From JAGPCK01 sp041675505 (GTDB lineage: Bacteria; Bacteroidota; Bacteroidia; UKL13-3), in contig JBAYTR010000004.1 of NCBI GenBank assembly GCA_041675505.1, positions 1 through 64,000 of the forward strand: 64,000 nt of DNA, written 5' to 3'. Positions 15,917-25,506 of this stretch are shown here, one piece after another. Within the stretch, counting starts at the first letter, position 1. The number at the start of each line of letters is the position of its first letter. The translations under genes and the position numbers were made by a program. The notes under the pieces were generated by a model. That model was not told the DNA's origin. It ran no database searches and saw only the letters and a program-made list of their open reading frames with translations.

Positions 15917-17449
15917 TTAAAGCTCGTTTACTTCGTACATGTCCAATCGCCTGTCTTTCCAATTGAGTACGGTGCCGGTGTTTCGGGCACGTTCCAACGC
16001 GGCCAAGTCAAGGTCGGCAATAACCACCGTTTCAATATTGGTGCTGCACTCTCCGGCAATAGCATCAGGCGGAAAAGCAAAATCGCTGGGTGTATAAATA
16101 CCCGATTGTGCATAGTTGATGTCCATGTTTTCTACCGAAGGAATATTGCCTATGGTTCCGGCTGTAGCCACAAAAATCTGGTTTTCAATGGCGCGTGCCT
16201 GCGCACAATACTTCACCCGTAGGTAGCCGTGTTTTTCATCAGTACTAAAGGGAACAAAAATAATCTTCGCTCCTTTTTGGCAGGCTATACGGGCAGCTTC
16301 AGGAAACTCAATATCGTAACACACGTTAATGGCTACTTTGCCGCAATCGGTATTAAATACTTTTATTTCATTACCCGGTCTTACCCCCCACCACTTGGCC
16401 TCGTTGGAAGTAATGTGAATTTTGTATTGTTTCTCATAACTGCCATCGCGCTTAAACAGGTAGCTGATGTTGTACAGGTGATCGTTTTCAATTTGCAGGT
16501 GCGTACCTGCGATGATGTTGATGTTGTACTCTACAGAAAGGCGCGAAAAAAGGTTCACATAATCCTCAGTGTACTCATCCAGTTTACGTATACTGTCCTC
16601 CGGACTCATGCCTTTGTAGTCAATCAATGAAAGGAGTTGCGTGGTAAACAGTTCAGGAAACAAGGCAAAGTCTGATTTGTAGTTAGAGGCCACATCGGTA
16701 AAATATTCACATTGCTGCGCGAAGTCCTCAAAGGAATTAATCTTTCTCAGCTCGTACTGAATGCAACAGATACGCACCTTTTTCATCAACACACTGGTTA
16801 CACGTGTTTCAGGGATATAATCGAGGTTGTTCCATTCCAGTAATACAGCATATCCTTCTGATTCGTGGTCTTCAGGGAAATAGTCTTTAATAATGCGCTG
16901 AATAGTGAAACCCTGAGACAGTTGAAAAGTGAGCACGGGGTCTTTAACTTTTTTCTCCAGCACGCGCTTGATGTAAGCTCTCACGCCAAACTCTTCAGAA
17001 TGCAGATGGAAGTTAGGCAAGCGACCACCTATTAAAATCTGCTTCAGGTTAAGGTCGGTGCACAGCTGCCTGCGCATTTCGTATAAACGCCTGCCAATTT
17101 TTAATCCCTGAAACTCGGGGTGCACCATGGCTTCAATGCCGTAGAGCGTATCGCCTTCAGAATCGTGGTTGGTAATGTAACCATTGTCGCATATTTCTTT
17201 CCAGCTGTGATCGTCTTCGTATTCGTCAAAATTGATGATTAAACTGGTGGCTGAACCTACAATCTCACCTTCGTATTCAATAATCTGCATCCCCTCAGGA
17301 AAAATGGAATGCTGACTGCGCAACATGGCTAAAGTCCAAGGCTCCGCACCTTTAAAACAGATTTCAGATAATCGTATTATTCCCTGAAAATCCTCAGGTA
17401 TAGCGGTACGTTGTATAATTAGTGGTCTTCTGCGTTGTGTTTTCTTCAT
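15917..17449 (-). CDS. GNAT acetyltransferase - carbon-nitrogen hydrolase fusion
   Basis: This 510-residue bifunctional protein has an N-terminal GNAT acyltransferase (residues about 10-200; HPEFQGLKIGRRLYEMRRQL is the acetyl-CoA loop) joined to a C-terminal nitrilase-superfamily amidase (about 225-500). The nitrilase triad is visible: Glu in LFPELFTTQ, Lys in YKIHITSNEAK or the adjacent QYKIH, and Cys in NVCYDIEFPE. The fused family is known, but its substrate is not established; an amidase hydrolysing an amide made or used by the acetyltransferase is plausible. It is followed two bases later by the cobalamin-binding-like gene and diverges from dapD. Confidence 0.88.
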   Translation of the reverse strand: MKKTQRRRPLIIQRTAIPEDFQGIIRLSEICFKGAEPWTLAMLRSQHSIFPEGMQIIEYEGEIVGSATSLIINFDEYEDDHSWKEICDNGYITNHDSEGDTLYGIEAMVHPEFQGLKIGRRLYEMRRQLCTDLNLKQILIGGRLPNFHLHSEEFGVRAYIKRVLEKKVKDPVLTFQLSQGFTIQRIIKDYFPEDHESEGYAVLLEWNNLDYIPETRVTSVLMKKVRICCIQYELRKINSFEDFAQQCEYFTDVASNYKSDFALFPELFTTQLLSLIDYKGMSPEDSIRKLDEYTEDYVNLFSRLSVEYNINIIAGTHLQIENDHLYNISYLFKRDGSYEKQYKIHITSNEAKWWGVRPGNEIKVFNTDCGKVAINVCYDIEFPEAARIACQKGAKIIFVPFSTDEKHGYLRVKYCAQARAIENQIFVATAGTIGNIPSVENMDINYAQSGIYTPSDFAFPPDAIAGECSTNIETVVIADLDLAALERARNTGTVLNWKDRRLDMYEVNEL

Positions 17450-17459
17450 GCCTTCTCGT

Positions 17460-17467
17460 TAAGTTTG
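17460..17467 (+). promoter_or_regulatory. Bacteroidota -7 element TAAGTTTG
   Basis: TAAGTTTG matches TAnnTTTG and lies 28 bases before the ATG of dapD. A TTG 22 bases upstream of it is a plausible -33 element. Confidence 0.5.
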
Positions 17468-17495
17468 CGAACCGAAACAGATATTTTTACGAACA

Positions 17496-18311
17496 ATGCA
17501 AAGCTATAAGGAAATAATAGAAAAAGCGTGGGAACAACGTGAATTGTTAAATGACAGCGAAGTTCAGCAAGCCATACGGGCACTTATTGAAGACCTGGAC
17601 AAAGGCACCATTCGCGTGGCTGAGCCGGTAGAAGGTGGCTGGCAGGTGAATGAGTGGGTAAAAAAAGGAGTTATCCTGTACTTCCCTATTCAGAAAATGA
17701 AAACTCTGGAAGCCGGTCCGATGGAGTTTTACGACAAGATGGAACTGAAACGTAACTATGAACAGCTGGGTGTGCGGGTTGTACCGCATGCGGTGGCACG
17801 TTACGGAGCCTATTTAGCCAAAGGAGTTATACTGATGCCTTCGTATGTGAACATTGGTGCATATGTAGATTCTGGTACTATGGTAGATACCTGGGCCACG
17901 GTAGGCAGCTGTGCACAAATAGGTAAAAACGTGCACCTGAGCGGTGGTGTTGGCATTGGCGGAGTGTTAGAACCCGTGCAGGCAGCTCCTGTAATTATTG
18001 AAGACGGTTGTTTTATAGGTTCACGCTGTATAGTGGTGGAAGGTGTGCGCGTAGGGAAAGAAGCGGTACTGGGAGCCGGTGTTACCATCACACAATCAAC
18101 CAAAATAATTGATGTAACCGGAGACAAGCCAATAGAATACAAAGGGTATGTTCCTGAACGTTCAGTTGTAATTCCTGGTTCGTATACTAAAAAATTCAGT
18201 GCCGGAGATTTTCAGGTACCCTGTGCACTTATCATAGGCCAGCGCAAAGCCAGCACCGATTTAAAAACCTCCCTCAACAATGCCCTGCGCGATTACGATG
18301 TGGCTGTATAA
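17496..18311 (+). CDS. dapD: 2,3,4,5-tetrahydropyridine-2,6-dicarboxylate N-succinyltransferase
   Basis: This 271-residue trimeric enzyme is predicted to transfer succinyl from succinyl-CoA to tetrahydrodipicolinate in lysine and meso-diaminopimelate synthesis, feeding peptidoglycan. The family N-terminus (IIEKAWEQRELLN) and the left-handed beta-helix of hexapeptide repeats are clear: NIGAYVDSGTMVDTWATVGS, CAQIGKNVHLSGGVGIGGVL, CFIGSRCIVVEGVRVG, EAVLGAGVTITQST. The length is normal and no residues appear missing. It is followed eight bases later by a glycosyltransferase gene on the same strand. Confidence 0.95.
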   Translation: MQSYKEIIEKAWEQRELLNDSEVQQAIRALIEDLDKGTIRVAEPVEGGWQVNEWVKKGVILYFPIQKMKTLEAGPMEFYDKMELKRNYEQLGVRVVPHAVARYGAYLAKGVILMPSYVNIGAYVDSGTMVDTWATVGSCAQIGKNVHLSGGVGIGGVLEPVQAAPVIIEDGCFIGSRCIVVEGVRVGKEAVLGAGVTITQSTKIIDVTGDKPIEYKGYVPERSVVIPGSYTKKFSAGDFQVPCALIIGQRKASTDLKTSLNNALRDYDVAV

Positions 18312-18319
18312 GTAAACAT

Positions 18320-19459
18320 ATGACAAGCTCCCAACCTATTCATGTGGCCTTTGATGCCAAAAGAATGTTCCTGAATTATTCAGGATTGGGCAACTACAGC
18401 CGTACCTTGTTTAAAAATCTGCTGCAGCACCAAAGCGGTTTTTATTACCATTTGCTCACACCGGAAATCGGACAAAATGAGCAGATGAACTTTTTGCAAC
18501 AGCACCTATCAGGCGTGGATATCCATACCCCAAAAGCATTTAAAAACCTTTGGCGCATATTCCCTCCTGCTTCCTTGTTTACAGAAAACAAAGTGCGCAT
18601 CTTTCACGGATTAAGTAATGAGTTACCGTTTAATATTCGAAAATCAGGAACCCGAAATGTGGTAACTATACATGATGTTATTTTTCTGCGTTATCCGGAG
18701 TTGTATAAACCCATTGACCGAAAAATATATACCTACAAAACAAAAAAAGCCTGTGCTGATGCCGATGTAATTATTGCTGTAAGCGAACAAACCAAAAACG
18801 ACCTTGTTTACTTTTTGCAAATTCCGGCTGAGAAAATACGCGTGATTTACCAGAGTTGTGATGAAGTATATGCCCACAAAGCCACCCCGCAAATGCTGGA
18901 AGCCGTGCGCACCACTTACCATTTACCGAAGGAGTTTATGTTATATGTGGGCACTATTGAACCGCGTAAAAACCTGCTTTCTATTGCACAGTCCATGAAA
19001 TTACTAAAGGGCAAAGTCACCTTACCTTTGGTAGTAATAGGCCGCTCCACCGACTATAAACTCAAAGTAGTTCGCTACCTGAAAAACTTCTCCCTCGACA
19101 ACAAAATGTTGTTTCTCGAAAATGTGCCCCTCAACCACATGCCGGCAATTTTCCAACAGGCCAGGTGTTTTATTTACCCCAGCACTTTCGAAGGTTTTGG
19201 TATTCCTATTATTGAAGCCTTGTACAGCAACACACCTGTAATTACGAGTAGCGGTGGGTGTTTTACTGAGGCCGGTGGACCCAAGACAATTTATACCCGT
19301 GCCGGTGATGTATTGCAACTGGCGGAGGCGATGGAAACACTTACTACTGATACTAAGTTGCAAGAAACCATGAAAACCGAAGGCCAAAAATATGTGCAGC
19401 GGTTTAACGGCAGCAACACATCAGCAGAGCTTGCTGCCTTGTACAGGGAAATGGCCTGA
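18320..19459 (+). CDS. Glycosyltransferase family 4 protein
   Basis: This 379-residue GT-B enzyme starts VAFDAKRMFLNYSGLGNYSR, the N-terminal glycine loop of GT4. The C-terminal Rossmann domain has MLYVGTIEPRKNL and the donor-binding E-x7-E motif in STFEGFGIPIIEALYS. GT4 enzymes use nucleotide sugars to build polysaccharides or glycolipids on the cytoplasmic side of the membrane. The acceptor cannot be deduced. It probably shares the dapD transcript, although no direct metabolic link is visible. It ends four bases before the convergent M90 peptidase gene. Confidence 0.9.
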   Translation: MTSSQPIHVAFDAKRMFLNYSGLGNYSRTLFKNLLQHQSGFYYHLLTPEIGQNEQMNFLQQHLSGVDIHTPKAFKNLWRIFPPASLFTENKVRIFHGLSNELPFNIRKSGTRNVVTIHDVIFLRYPELYKPIDRKIYTYKTKKACADADVIIAVSEQTKNDLVYFLQIPAEKIRVIYQSCDEVYAHKATPQMLEAVRTTYHLPKEFMLYVGTIEPRKNLLSIAQSMKLLKGKVTLPLVVIGRSTDYKLKVVRYLKNFSLDNKMLFLENVPLNHMPAIFQQARCFIYPSTFEGFGIPIIEALYSNTPVITSSGGCFTEAGGPKTIYTRAGDVLQLAEAMETLTTDTKLQETMKTEGQKYVQRFNGSNTSAELAALYREMA

Positions 19460-19463
19460 TTTC

Positions 19464-20594
19464 TCAGGCTGAAATTAAAAAAACTATAAAGGCTATGGTG
19501 GCTATAAACGGCAACACCTTGGTAAGAAAATGTACAATGTAATCTGTATTGGTAATGGAGCGGATATCCTTGTAATACCACCAGCGAACTGCCAACATAA
19601 TACTGCCTGAAACAATGGCACAGCGTATCACAGGTTCAATACTTTTGACTGCTTCATTTGAAATGAGCAATATGGCTGCAAGCGAAATGAGTGAAGCATG
19701 ACCCGTAACTGTCCAAAAGTTTTGTTCATCTTTACTGAACATATGCGTAAAAACCGGCACATCATCTTCCAATTGAGTGTTTACCTCATCCGCATCTTCC
19801 TTATTGAAACTGTAGTTATCCGCAACATTTAACGGATTTTGGTTTAAGAGGTAGCACAGGTGATAATAAAGCGTGGGCAATTCCTTTGACATCTTGTGCG
19901 GCACTTCAAAAAAATTCTCAATGCACACTGAAAAAAACTCCGAGGGATTCGTAGCAGCGTATTCCCGAAGAAAATCAATTTTCCCGTTTCGCATGTGGTG
20001 CAAGGCTTCCGCTCCCCTTTCTTCCCAATCTTCAAAATACGCGTGCACACGAGTATCGGAGTCACCGGTTCGTTCAGTTTGCAAACGCAGCATGTGAGCA
20101 AATTCATGTAAACCCAGGTTATAAGTATCTTCACTATCCTGATATCCCTCTTCAAAATGTTTCCAGCTCAGGTGCACCACTCCGTTTCCCATGGTGAGTC
20201 CGCGCACCCATTTTCCCAACAGGCGGCTGTAAAAAATATCAGCATAGAGTACTACTCCGTTTAACAAAGAAATATTGGGCTCCTTTAATCCGAATGTGAG
20301 TTGAGCTATACAGGCACATATTTGCCTTTTCATATCGGTGGTTACTTCAAAGTCTTCACGCGTAATAATGTCAAGCCCCAGTTCTATCTCGCGGGTACGG
20401 AATATAAAATGGTGCTTACCCTCCGGATTGAGTTTACTGAAAAACGGATTCTTATTATGAAGCAATTGACTGTACTCCTCCAGAATCGAGGGGTGTACCA
20501 CTTCCAACTCCGATTCCTGATCAGGTCGGGCTACATGAAAGTACCTCACATATGCCCAAAGAAAAACCAACAGATAAACCCAGACTTCAACCAT
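19464..20594 (-). CDS. Membrane-anchored zinc peptidase of the MtfA (M90) family
   Basis: HEFAH at residues 163-167 is the HExxH zinc site, in the context NLGLHEFAHMLRLQ. The downstream NPSEFFSVCIENFFEVP supplies the third-ligand glutamate region of M90 peptidases. In E. coli MtfA (about 265 residues) binds the repressor Mlc. This protein is longer (376 residues): it has one hydrophobic helix at residues 3-18, and after the peptidase core three hydrophobic segments (HASLISLAAILLIS, CAIVSGSIMLAV, VLPFIATIAFIVFLIS). It therefore appears to be an integral membrane protein with the catalytic domain in a central loop. The substrate is unknown. Confidence 0.82.
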   Translation of the reverse strand: MVEVWVYLLVFLWAYVRYFHVARPDQESELEVVHPSILEEYSQLLHNKNPFFSKLNPEGKHHFIFRTREIELGLDIITREDFEVTTDMKRQICACIAQLTFGLKEPNISLLNGVVLYADIFYSRLLGKWVRGLTMGNGVVHLSWKHFEEGYQDSEDTYNLGLHEFAHMLRLQTERTGDSDTRVHAYFEDWEERGAEALHHMRNGKIDFLREYAATNPSEFFSVCIENFFEVPHKMSKELPTLYYHLCYLLNQNPLNVADNYSFNKEDADEVNTQLEDDVPVFTHMFSKDEQNFWTVTGHASLISLAAILLISNEAVKSIEPVIRCAIVSGSIMLAVRWWYYKDIRSITNTDYIVHFLTKVLPFIATIAFIVFLISA

Positions 20595-20648
20595 TGAAAC
20601 GGGAAATTACCTGTTTGCACTTAAATGGCCAAATAAGAAAACAGAAGT

Positions 20649-20858
20649 TTACATCTTCTGCAAAAACTCTGTGCGCAGCACAATGCTCATCTTCTCTACC
20701 CTGCAATCCACTTCATCTTCGTCATCGGTGAGTTTGATATTTTTTACCACTGTGCCTCTTTTTAAGGTAAGTGATGAACCTTTTACTTTCAGATCTTTAA
20801 TGAGTTTAACAGTATCTCCGTCATTTAATAAGGTACCGTTGCTATCTTTAACTTCCAT
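20649..20858 (-). CDS. PhnA-type (YjdM C-terminal) domain protein
   Basis: This 69-residue protein is almost entirely one PhnA domain: VKDSNGTLLNDGDTVKLIKD, LKVKGSSLTLKRGTVVKNIK, then a short DDEDEVDCR turn. Larger relatives have an N-terminal zinc ribbon, which is absent here. The domain was named after the phosphonate locus, but its biochemical role is uncertain. The gene stands alone between the peptidase gene and the divergent sensor kinase. Confidence 0.8.
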   Translation of the reverse strand: MEVKDSNGTLLNDGDTVKLIKDLKVKGSSLTLKRGTVVKNIKLTDDEDEVDCRVEKMSIVLRTEFLQKM

Positions 20859-20937
20859 AATGCAATGTTATTTTTCGGGGCAAAGCTACTTTTATTTCAG
20901 TACATGAACTGATACTTTTTTTAGTGCCTGCATTTCG

Positions 20938-20945
20938 TACTTTTG
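20938..20945 (+). promoter_or_regulatory. Bacteroidota -7 element TACTTTTG close to the start codon
   Basis: TACTTTTG matches TAnnTTTG and ends four bases before the ATG at 20950. If used, transcription would start at or next to the first codon, giving a leaderless or near-leaderless mRNA. Confidence 0.4.
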
Positions 20946-20949
20946 ATTG

Positions 20950-23859
20950 ATGGCAAAACGGTGGTTCATTCTTTCACTTCTGCTTTTATCTGCTTTTTTA
21001 ACCGAAGCGCAGCACCCTTATTATTATAGCCTGAACGAAGAAAACGGCTGGCCCTCCAACGAAACGTACCGACTGGCACAGGACAGTGCAGGTTATATTT
21101 GGATTGGCTGCAGTGCCGGTTTATACCGCTACAACGGCATAAGTTACAAAGCATACACCAACAGCGCCATGAACAGTAAGGCCATATCAGGCTTGCGTTT
21201 TGACCGAAAGGGTCAACTGTGGTGCTACAACTTTACCGGACAAATTTTTTGTGTAAAGAACAACTCCTTACAGCTTTTTAAAGACTACAGCAAAGTGTGT
21301 AAATCATACCCCAGATTTACATTTGATCAATCAGGGAACATATGGATAACTGCTGATTACCTGATCGAAGTGTATAATCCGAACGGGCAGTTAATTCATG
21401 TATTCAACAAAAAAACAGACAATCGAAATCAACCGATTATGTGGCTGGAAACAGAGTGCGACCGGCAAGGTAATGTTTTCATACATTCTGCTACTTCAAA
21501 GTTGTGGGTATGGAAATCAGGTAAGCTCAAACTAATCAGCAATTCACAGAGTGAAAAATTAATCAATAACCGAGGTGTATTCAGATTTATCAACAACGAA
21601 TTATTTCTGATTATTGAAATTAACCCTGCAAGAAAATACCAGTTGTGGAAAATGGATCCGGGAGGCGTATCACTCAGCCGAGAACTAAAACTAACACATC
21701 CCAATGACCTCATTTATTCCATAACATCAGTACCCGGAAACGAATTGTTTGTGCTCAGCTCAACAGGCGTAATCAGGATGAATAACGCTTACGAACCTAT
21801 AGGAGACAAACCTATGTTTCCTGAGGAAAAAATCTCCGATATGCTTATTGACCGCGAAGGAAGTTATTGGTTCAGCAGTTTGCAAAATGGCGTTATGGTT
21901 ATTCCGTCTATTGATTTGAATATATACAACAACAGCAACTCACTGTTGAAAGACGATAACATCAGTACATTAAAAAAATCAGGTACTAATGAAATTATAC
22001 TGGGTACTTATAAAGGTGATTTGTTTCGTTTGAACAGCATCACAGGAAAAATAGATCCTTACCTGAAAAGTTCTTCACCCGTATACCGTCATGTAAGAAA
22101 AATCAAGCAATACCGGGGCAATACCTACATTGCCCGCGGTGCTTTTAATATAGATGAAAAAAGCAAAGAACGACTTTTCCGCTTGTGGAATGCCCGTGAT
22201 TTTGACTTCATGAACGATAGTGTGTATCTGGCATTGAGTGATCAGGTAGTAAGCACCTCCATCTACAATACATCAGAAAATCCGGCTTCTACTACCATCC
22301 GGCTAAAAGGTGGATCTGCCATTATTTGTGACACCTTTCAACGCTGTGTATATTTTGCCTGTAATGACGGTGTGTTCCGCTACAAAAAAGGTCAACTTAC
22401 TGAAATCACTTACCGCAACAAATCAGTATACGCAACATCACTTCAAATTCACCGACAACAACTTTGGATAGGCACCATAAGCGATGGTATTCTTTTATGC
22501 AACCTCAACAGTCAACAGATTGAAAAAAATCTTACTGACAAAGATGTTTTATGCAGTAACAACATTCGCGGGTTGTACAAAACACAAGATGATATGTGGG
22601 TGATTACAGAAAAATGTCTGTTGCGTATAAATTCATCTACCAGACAATTGTATAGTTTAGCCGAGGGTTTATTACCTAAACAAATTAATGCCATCGAAAT
22701 AGCCGGAGATACTCTATGGATTGCGGCCAACAAGGGTTTAATCAAAATGCCGGTGAACATGGCCTGGTCCAATACCGTACGTCCTTCTGTGCGCATTGTA
22801 CAACTGTTGGTTAACGAACAAAAGCGGTCGGGTACTGATTCTCTTTCCCTCACCTGGAACCAAAACAATCTGCTGATTTCTTTCGAAGGAATAGCCCACA
22901 GGAGTCGCGGAAATTTTATGTACCACTACCGTTTAACCCCGAATGACACCGCACTTACTCTGGCCGAAAGCAGTAACACAACGGTAAGGTACAACAGCCT
23001 TGCTCCCGGAGATTATACTTTTGAAGTAGTGTGCGTTAATGAAGATGGCGTGGCAAGCATACCAGCCCGCCTGCATTTTACTATCACCCCACCTTACTGG
23101 CAACAGTGGTGGTTTTACCTGTTGGTTCTGGCAACCGTTTGCGCTATAGTGTACTTCATTTTTCATTGGAGAATAGGTTTTTTGAAACGCAGGGCAGAGA
23201 TTCAAAACCAGCTCATTCTTTCGCAGTTAACGGCATTGAAAGCGCAAATGAACCCGCATTTTATGTACAACACACTCAACTCCATACAGGATTTGATTGT
23301 GCAACATGATATCAAAAGCACCAATTATTACCTGAGCCAGTTCGGGTCGCTCATGCGCAAAGTACTTAATGCTTCGGGGAGTGAGCAGATATTGCTTACT
23401 GAAGAGGTAGAAATTCTCACCCTTTACCTGAACCTGGAAAAATTGCGTTTCGGAGAACAGTTCACTTTTGATATACGAGTAGACGAACAACTCGATCTGG
23501 AAATGATGCGCATCCCTTCTATCGTTATTCAGCCTTTTGTTGAAAATGCTATTAAACACGGATTGCTTCACAAAAACGGAGAAAAAAAACTGAGTATTCA
23601 TTTTTCCATGAAAAATAACTCACTGGTATGCTCGATATACGACAATGGTGTGGGACGCAAAAAAGCCGCAGAAATAAAAGCCAGAGCAAGGATATCACAC
23701 CGCTCCTTTGCCACTGAAGCAACACAAAAAAGACTTGAATTGCTCAACAATACCCGAAAGAATAAAATTCAATTATACATCACTGATTTGGAAGACAATG
23801 GACAACCAACAGGAACATGCGTGATTATCGAAATTCCGAGAGAAATAATTTATACTTAA
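20950..23859 (+). CDS. Two-component-type beta-propeller sensor histidine kinase (LytS-like core)
   Basis: This 969-residue membrane sensor has a signal peptide (residues 1-19). A large periplasmic region of propeller repeats follows (YIWIGCSAGLYRYNG, LWIGTISDGILLCN, LWIAANKGLIKMP), then a Y_Y_Y domain (about 650-710). One transmembrane helix lies near residue 720-740. The cytoplasmic His_kinase core has QMNPHFMYNTLNS with the phospho-acceptor His770, and an ATPase domain with FVENAIKHG and DNGVGR. It lacks a fused receiver or DNA-binding domain and no LytTR regulator gene is adjacent, so its partner is elsewhere. The ATG at 20950 is used rather than the TTG three bases before. Confidence 0.92.
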   Translation: MAKRWFILSLLLLSAFLTEAQHPYYYSLNEENGWPSNETYRLAQDSAGYIWIGCSAGLYRYNGISYKAYTNSAMNSKAISGLRFDRKGQLWCYNFTGQIFCVKNNSLQLFKDYSKVCKSYPRFTFDQSGNIWITADYLIEVYNPNGQLIHVFNKKTDNRNQPIMWLETECDRQGNVFIHSATSKLWVWKSGKLKLISNSQSEKLINNRGVFRFINNELFLIIEINPARKYQLWKMDPGGVSLSRELKLTHPNDLIYSITSVPGNELFVLSSTGVIRMNNAYEPIGDKPMFPEEKISDMLIDREGSYWFSSLQNGVMVIPSIDLNIYNNSNSLLKDDNISTLKKSGTNEIILGTYKGDLFRLNSITGKIDPYLKSSSPVYRHVRKIKQYRGNTYIARGAFNIDEKSKERLFRLWNARDFDFMNDSVYLALSDQVVSTSIYNTSENPASTTIRLKGGSAIICDTFQRCVYFACNDGVFRYKKGQLTEITYRNKSVYATSLQIHRQQLWIGTISDGILLCNLNSQQIEKNLTDKDVLCSNNIRGLYKTQDDMWVITEKCLLRINSSTRQLYSLAEGLLPKQINAIEIAGDTLWIAANKGLIKMPVNMAWSNTVRPSVRIVQLLVNEQKRSGTDSLSLTWNQNNLLISFEGIAHRSRGNFMYHYRLTPNDTALTLAESSNTTVRYNSLAPGDYTFEVVCVNEDGVASIPARLHFTITPPYWQQWWFYLLVLATVCAIVYFIFHWRIGFLKRRAEIQNQLILSQLTALKAQMNPHFMYNTLNSIQDLIVQHDIKSTNYYLSQFGSLMRKVLNASGSEQILLTEEVEILTLYLNLEKLRFGEQFTFDIRVDEQLDLEMMRIPSIVIQPFVENAIKHGLLHKNGEKKLSIHFSMKNNSLVCSIYDNGVGRKKAAEIKARARISHRSFATEATQKRLELLNNTRKNKIQLYITDLEDNGQPTGTCVIIEIPREIIYT

Positions 23860-24000
23860 TTTGAACACCTTTTTTGAACTAATATATTGATGATACACGC
23901 ATTATTACTTAATATTAAAAAAGCTTTTTTTAGTTCCACCTGCCCGATAAAATCAAATCTGAAAAAAGAAACCATTATTTTCGATCTGTAATAAGCCACT

Positions 24001-25383
24001 ATGAAAAAAAATACCCGAATAATCCTTTTAGTATACGCCCTTATTGAAGCAATTACATTGATGGTATTTGACGGCACAGGTGATGCTGGCGACAGTATTC
24101 AGCACTATATTCACTCTAAATTTGCCCTTAGCTACCCTGAGTTGTTTCTGGACCATTGGGCCAAGCCTGTTTTTGTGATGCTCTCCTTCCCTTTTGCCCA
24201 ATTCGGAATTCCTGGAATTAAATTATTCAATGCCCTGGTGTCATGGTTAGCTGTTTATTTCGCATGTAAGGTCGCCTCTCAATTGCAATTACAACATACC
24301 TGGCTGGTGGCGTTGATTTGCATTTTTACTCCCATGTTTTATGTGCTTACCTTCTCAGGACTTACTGAACCGCTGTTTGCATTATTTACTATGGTGTGTA
24401 TTTACCTTTACGGGCAAAACAGATATACCGCTGCCACGTTACTTGCATCATTGATTCCCTTTGTACGTCCTGAAGGTTATATCATGGCCTGTGTTTTTGC
24501 GCTTTACTTACTGCACAATAAACAATGGAAGATTATTCCATATCTGTTGGCCGGTCATCTGCTGTATACTGTAGCGGGGGGCATTTTACACCATGACTTT
24601 TTATGGCTTTATCACCAAACACCTTACACACCTTCAGGTCAAAAATATGGCAATGGTAAACTAACACATTTTGTGGAACAACTATACTTCGCAGTGGGGG
24701 TTCCTATTTTCATTCTGCTTTGGATGGGTGTTGCTGCAATTGGTCGAAAAGCTATACTTAAACAGGTATCTTCTCAAAACCTTGTGTTGGTATGGTTTGG
24801 GTTTCTGGCATTTTTCGGAGCTCATACCCTGTTCCGTTTTCTCGGGTTATTCAATTCGATGGGGCTTCCTCGTGTGCTGGTAGGAGTTGTGCCACTCATT
24901 GCCATTATCGCTGTTCAAGGGTGGGAACAAATGGGCCAAGGTCTACCGGCAGCAAGGCGTAAAATCTTAGATACGGCCATTTTTATATACCTGGTTATAT
25001 TTCCTTTTACCTCACACCCCGCAGCAATTCGTTGGCCAAAAGATATGCAACTCAATACAGAACAGCGAATGGCAAAACAGGTAGCAGCATGGCTTAGTGC
25101 GAATGGCAAATCCGACCAACGATTGGTTTTTGCTCATCCCTATCTGGGTGAAGTGACCCAAATCGACTATTTTAATAAATCACAACGACTGAAACTGAGA
25201 GAACACAACTTACCTCTTATGCAAAAAGGTGATATTGTGATATGGGACAGTTGGTATGCTGTAGTTGAGGGTAACATTACCCGCAAAGAACTGAATAGTG
25301 ACACTTCTCTGTACCCTTTACAGGTGTTTACAGAAACGAATAGCAAACAAACAGTTACATATGTGGTGTTCGAAAAGCATTAA
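24001..25383 (+). CDS. Polytopic membrane protein, GT-C glycosyltransferase-like
   Basis: This 460-residue protein has about ten hydrophobic helices. The first periplasmic loop contains GDAGDSIQHYIHSK, an acidic motif placed as in GT-C enzymes that use polyprenyl-linked sugars. Later loops contain RPEGY and a soluble C-terminal part (about 365-460). Such enzymes add sugars on the outer face of the inner membrane. The resemblance is structural, based on helix layout and acidic loop, so the function is only a suggestion. It stands alone, 141 bases after the kinase gene. Confidence 0.6.
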   Translation: MKKNTRIILLVYALIEAITLMVFDGTGDAGDSIQHYIHSKFALSYPELFLDHWAKPVFVMLSFPFAQFGIPGIKLFNALVSWLAVYFACKVASQLQLQHTWLVALICIFTPMFYVLTFSGLTEPLFALFTMVCIYLYGQNRYTAATLLASLIPFVRPEGYIMACVFALYLLHNKQWKIIPYLLAGHLLYTVAGGILHHDFLWLYHQTPYTPSGQKYGNGKLTHFVEQLYFAVGVPIFILLWMGVAAIGRKAILKQVSSQNLVLVWFGFLAFFGAHTLFRFLGLFNSMGLPRVLVGVVPLIAIIAVQGWEQMGQGLPAARRKILDTAIFIYLVIFPFTSHPAAIRWPKDMQLNTEQRMAKQVAAWLSANGKSDQRLVFAHPYLGEVTQIDYFNKSQRLKLREHNLPLMQKGDIVIWDSWYAVVEGNITRKELNSDTSLYPLQVFTETNSKQTVTYVVFEKH

Positions 25384-25438
25384 TTCCAGGTTTGTACTAA
25401 AATAACTCTGAACTATCAAAATAAAAGCTGAGGGTTGA

Positions 25439-25468
25439 ATATTCCGGTAAGGAAATGTGCCGGAATAT
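25439..25468. terminator. Inverted repeat ATATTCCGG...CCGGAATAT
   Basis: A perfect 9-bp stem with a 12-base loop lies between the convergent genes ending at 25383 and 25507. On the + strand it is followed after eight bases by a run of seven A, not T, so it is a weak terminator candidate. It may simply be a convergent-gene hairpin. Confidence 0.35.
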
Positions 25469-25506
25469 ATCAGCAAAAAAACAGGTTCCCGATAGTTACA
25501 AGTTGA

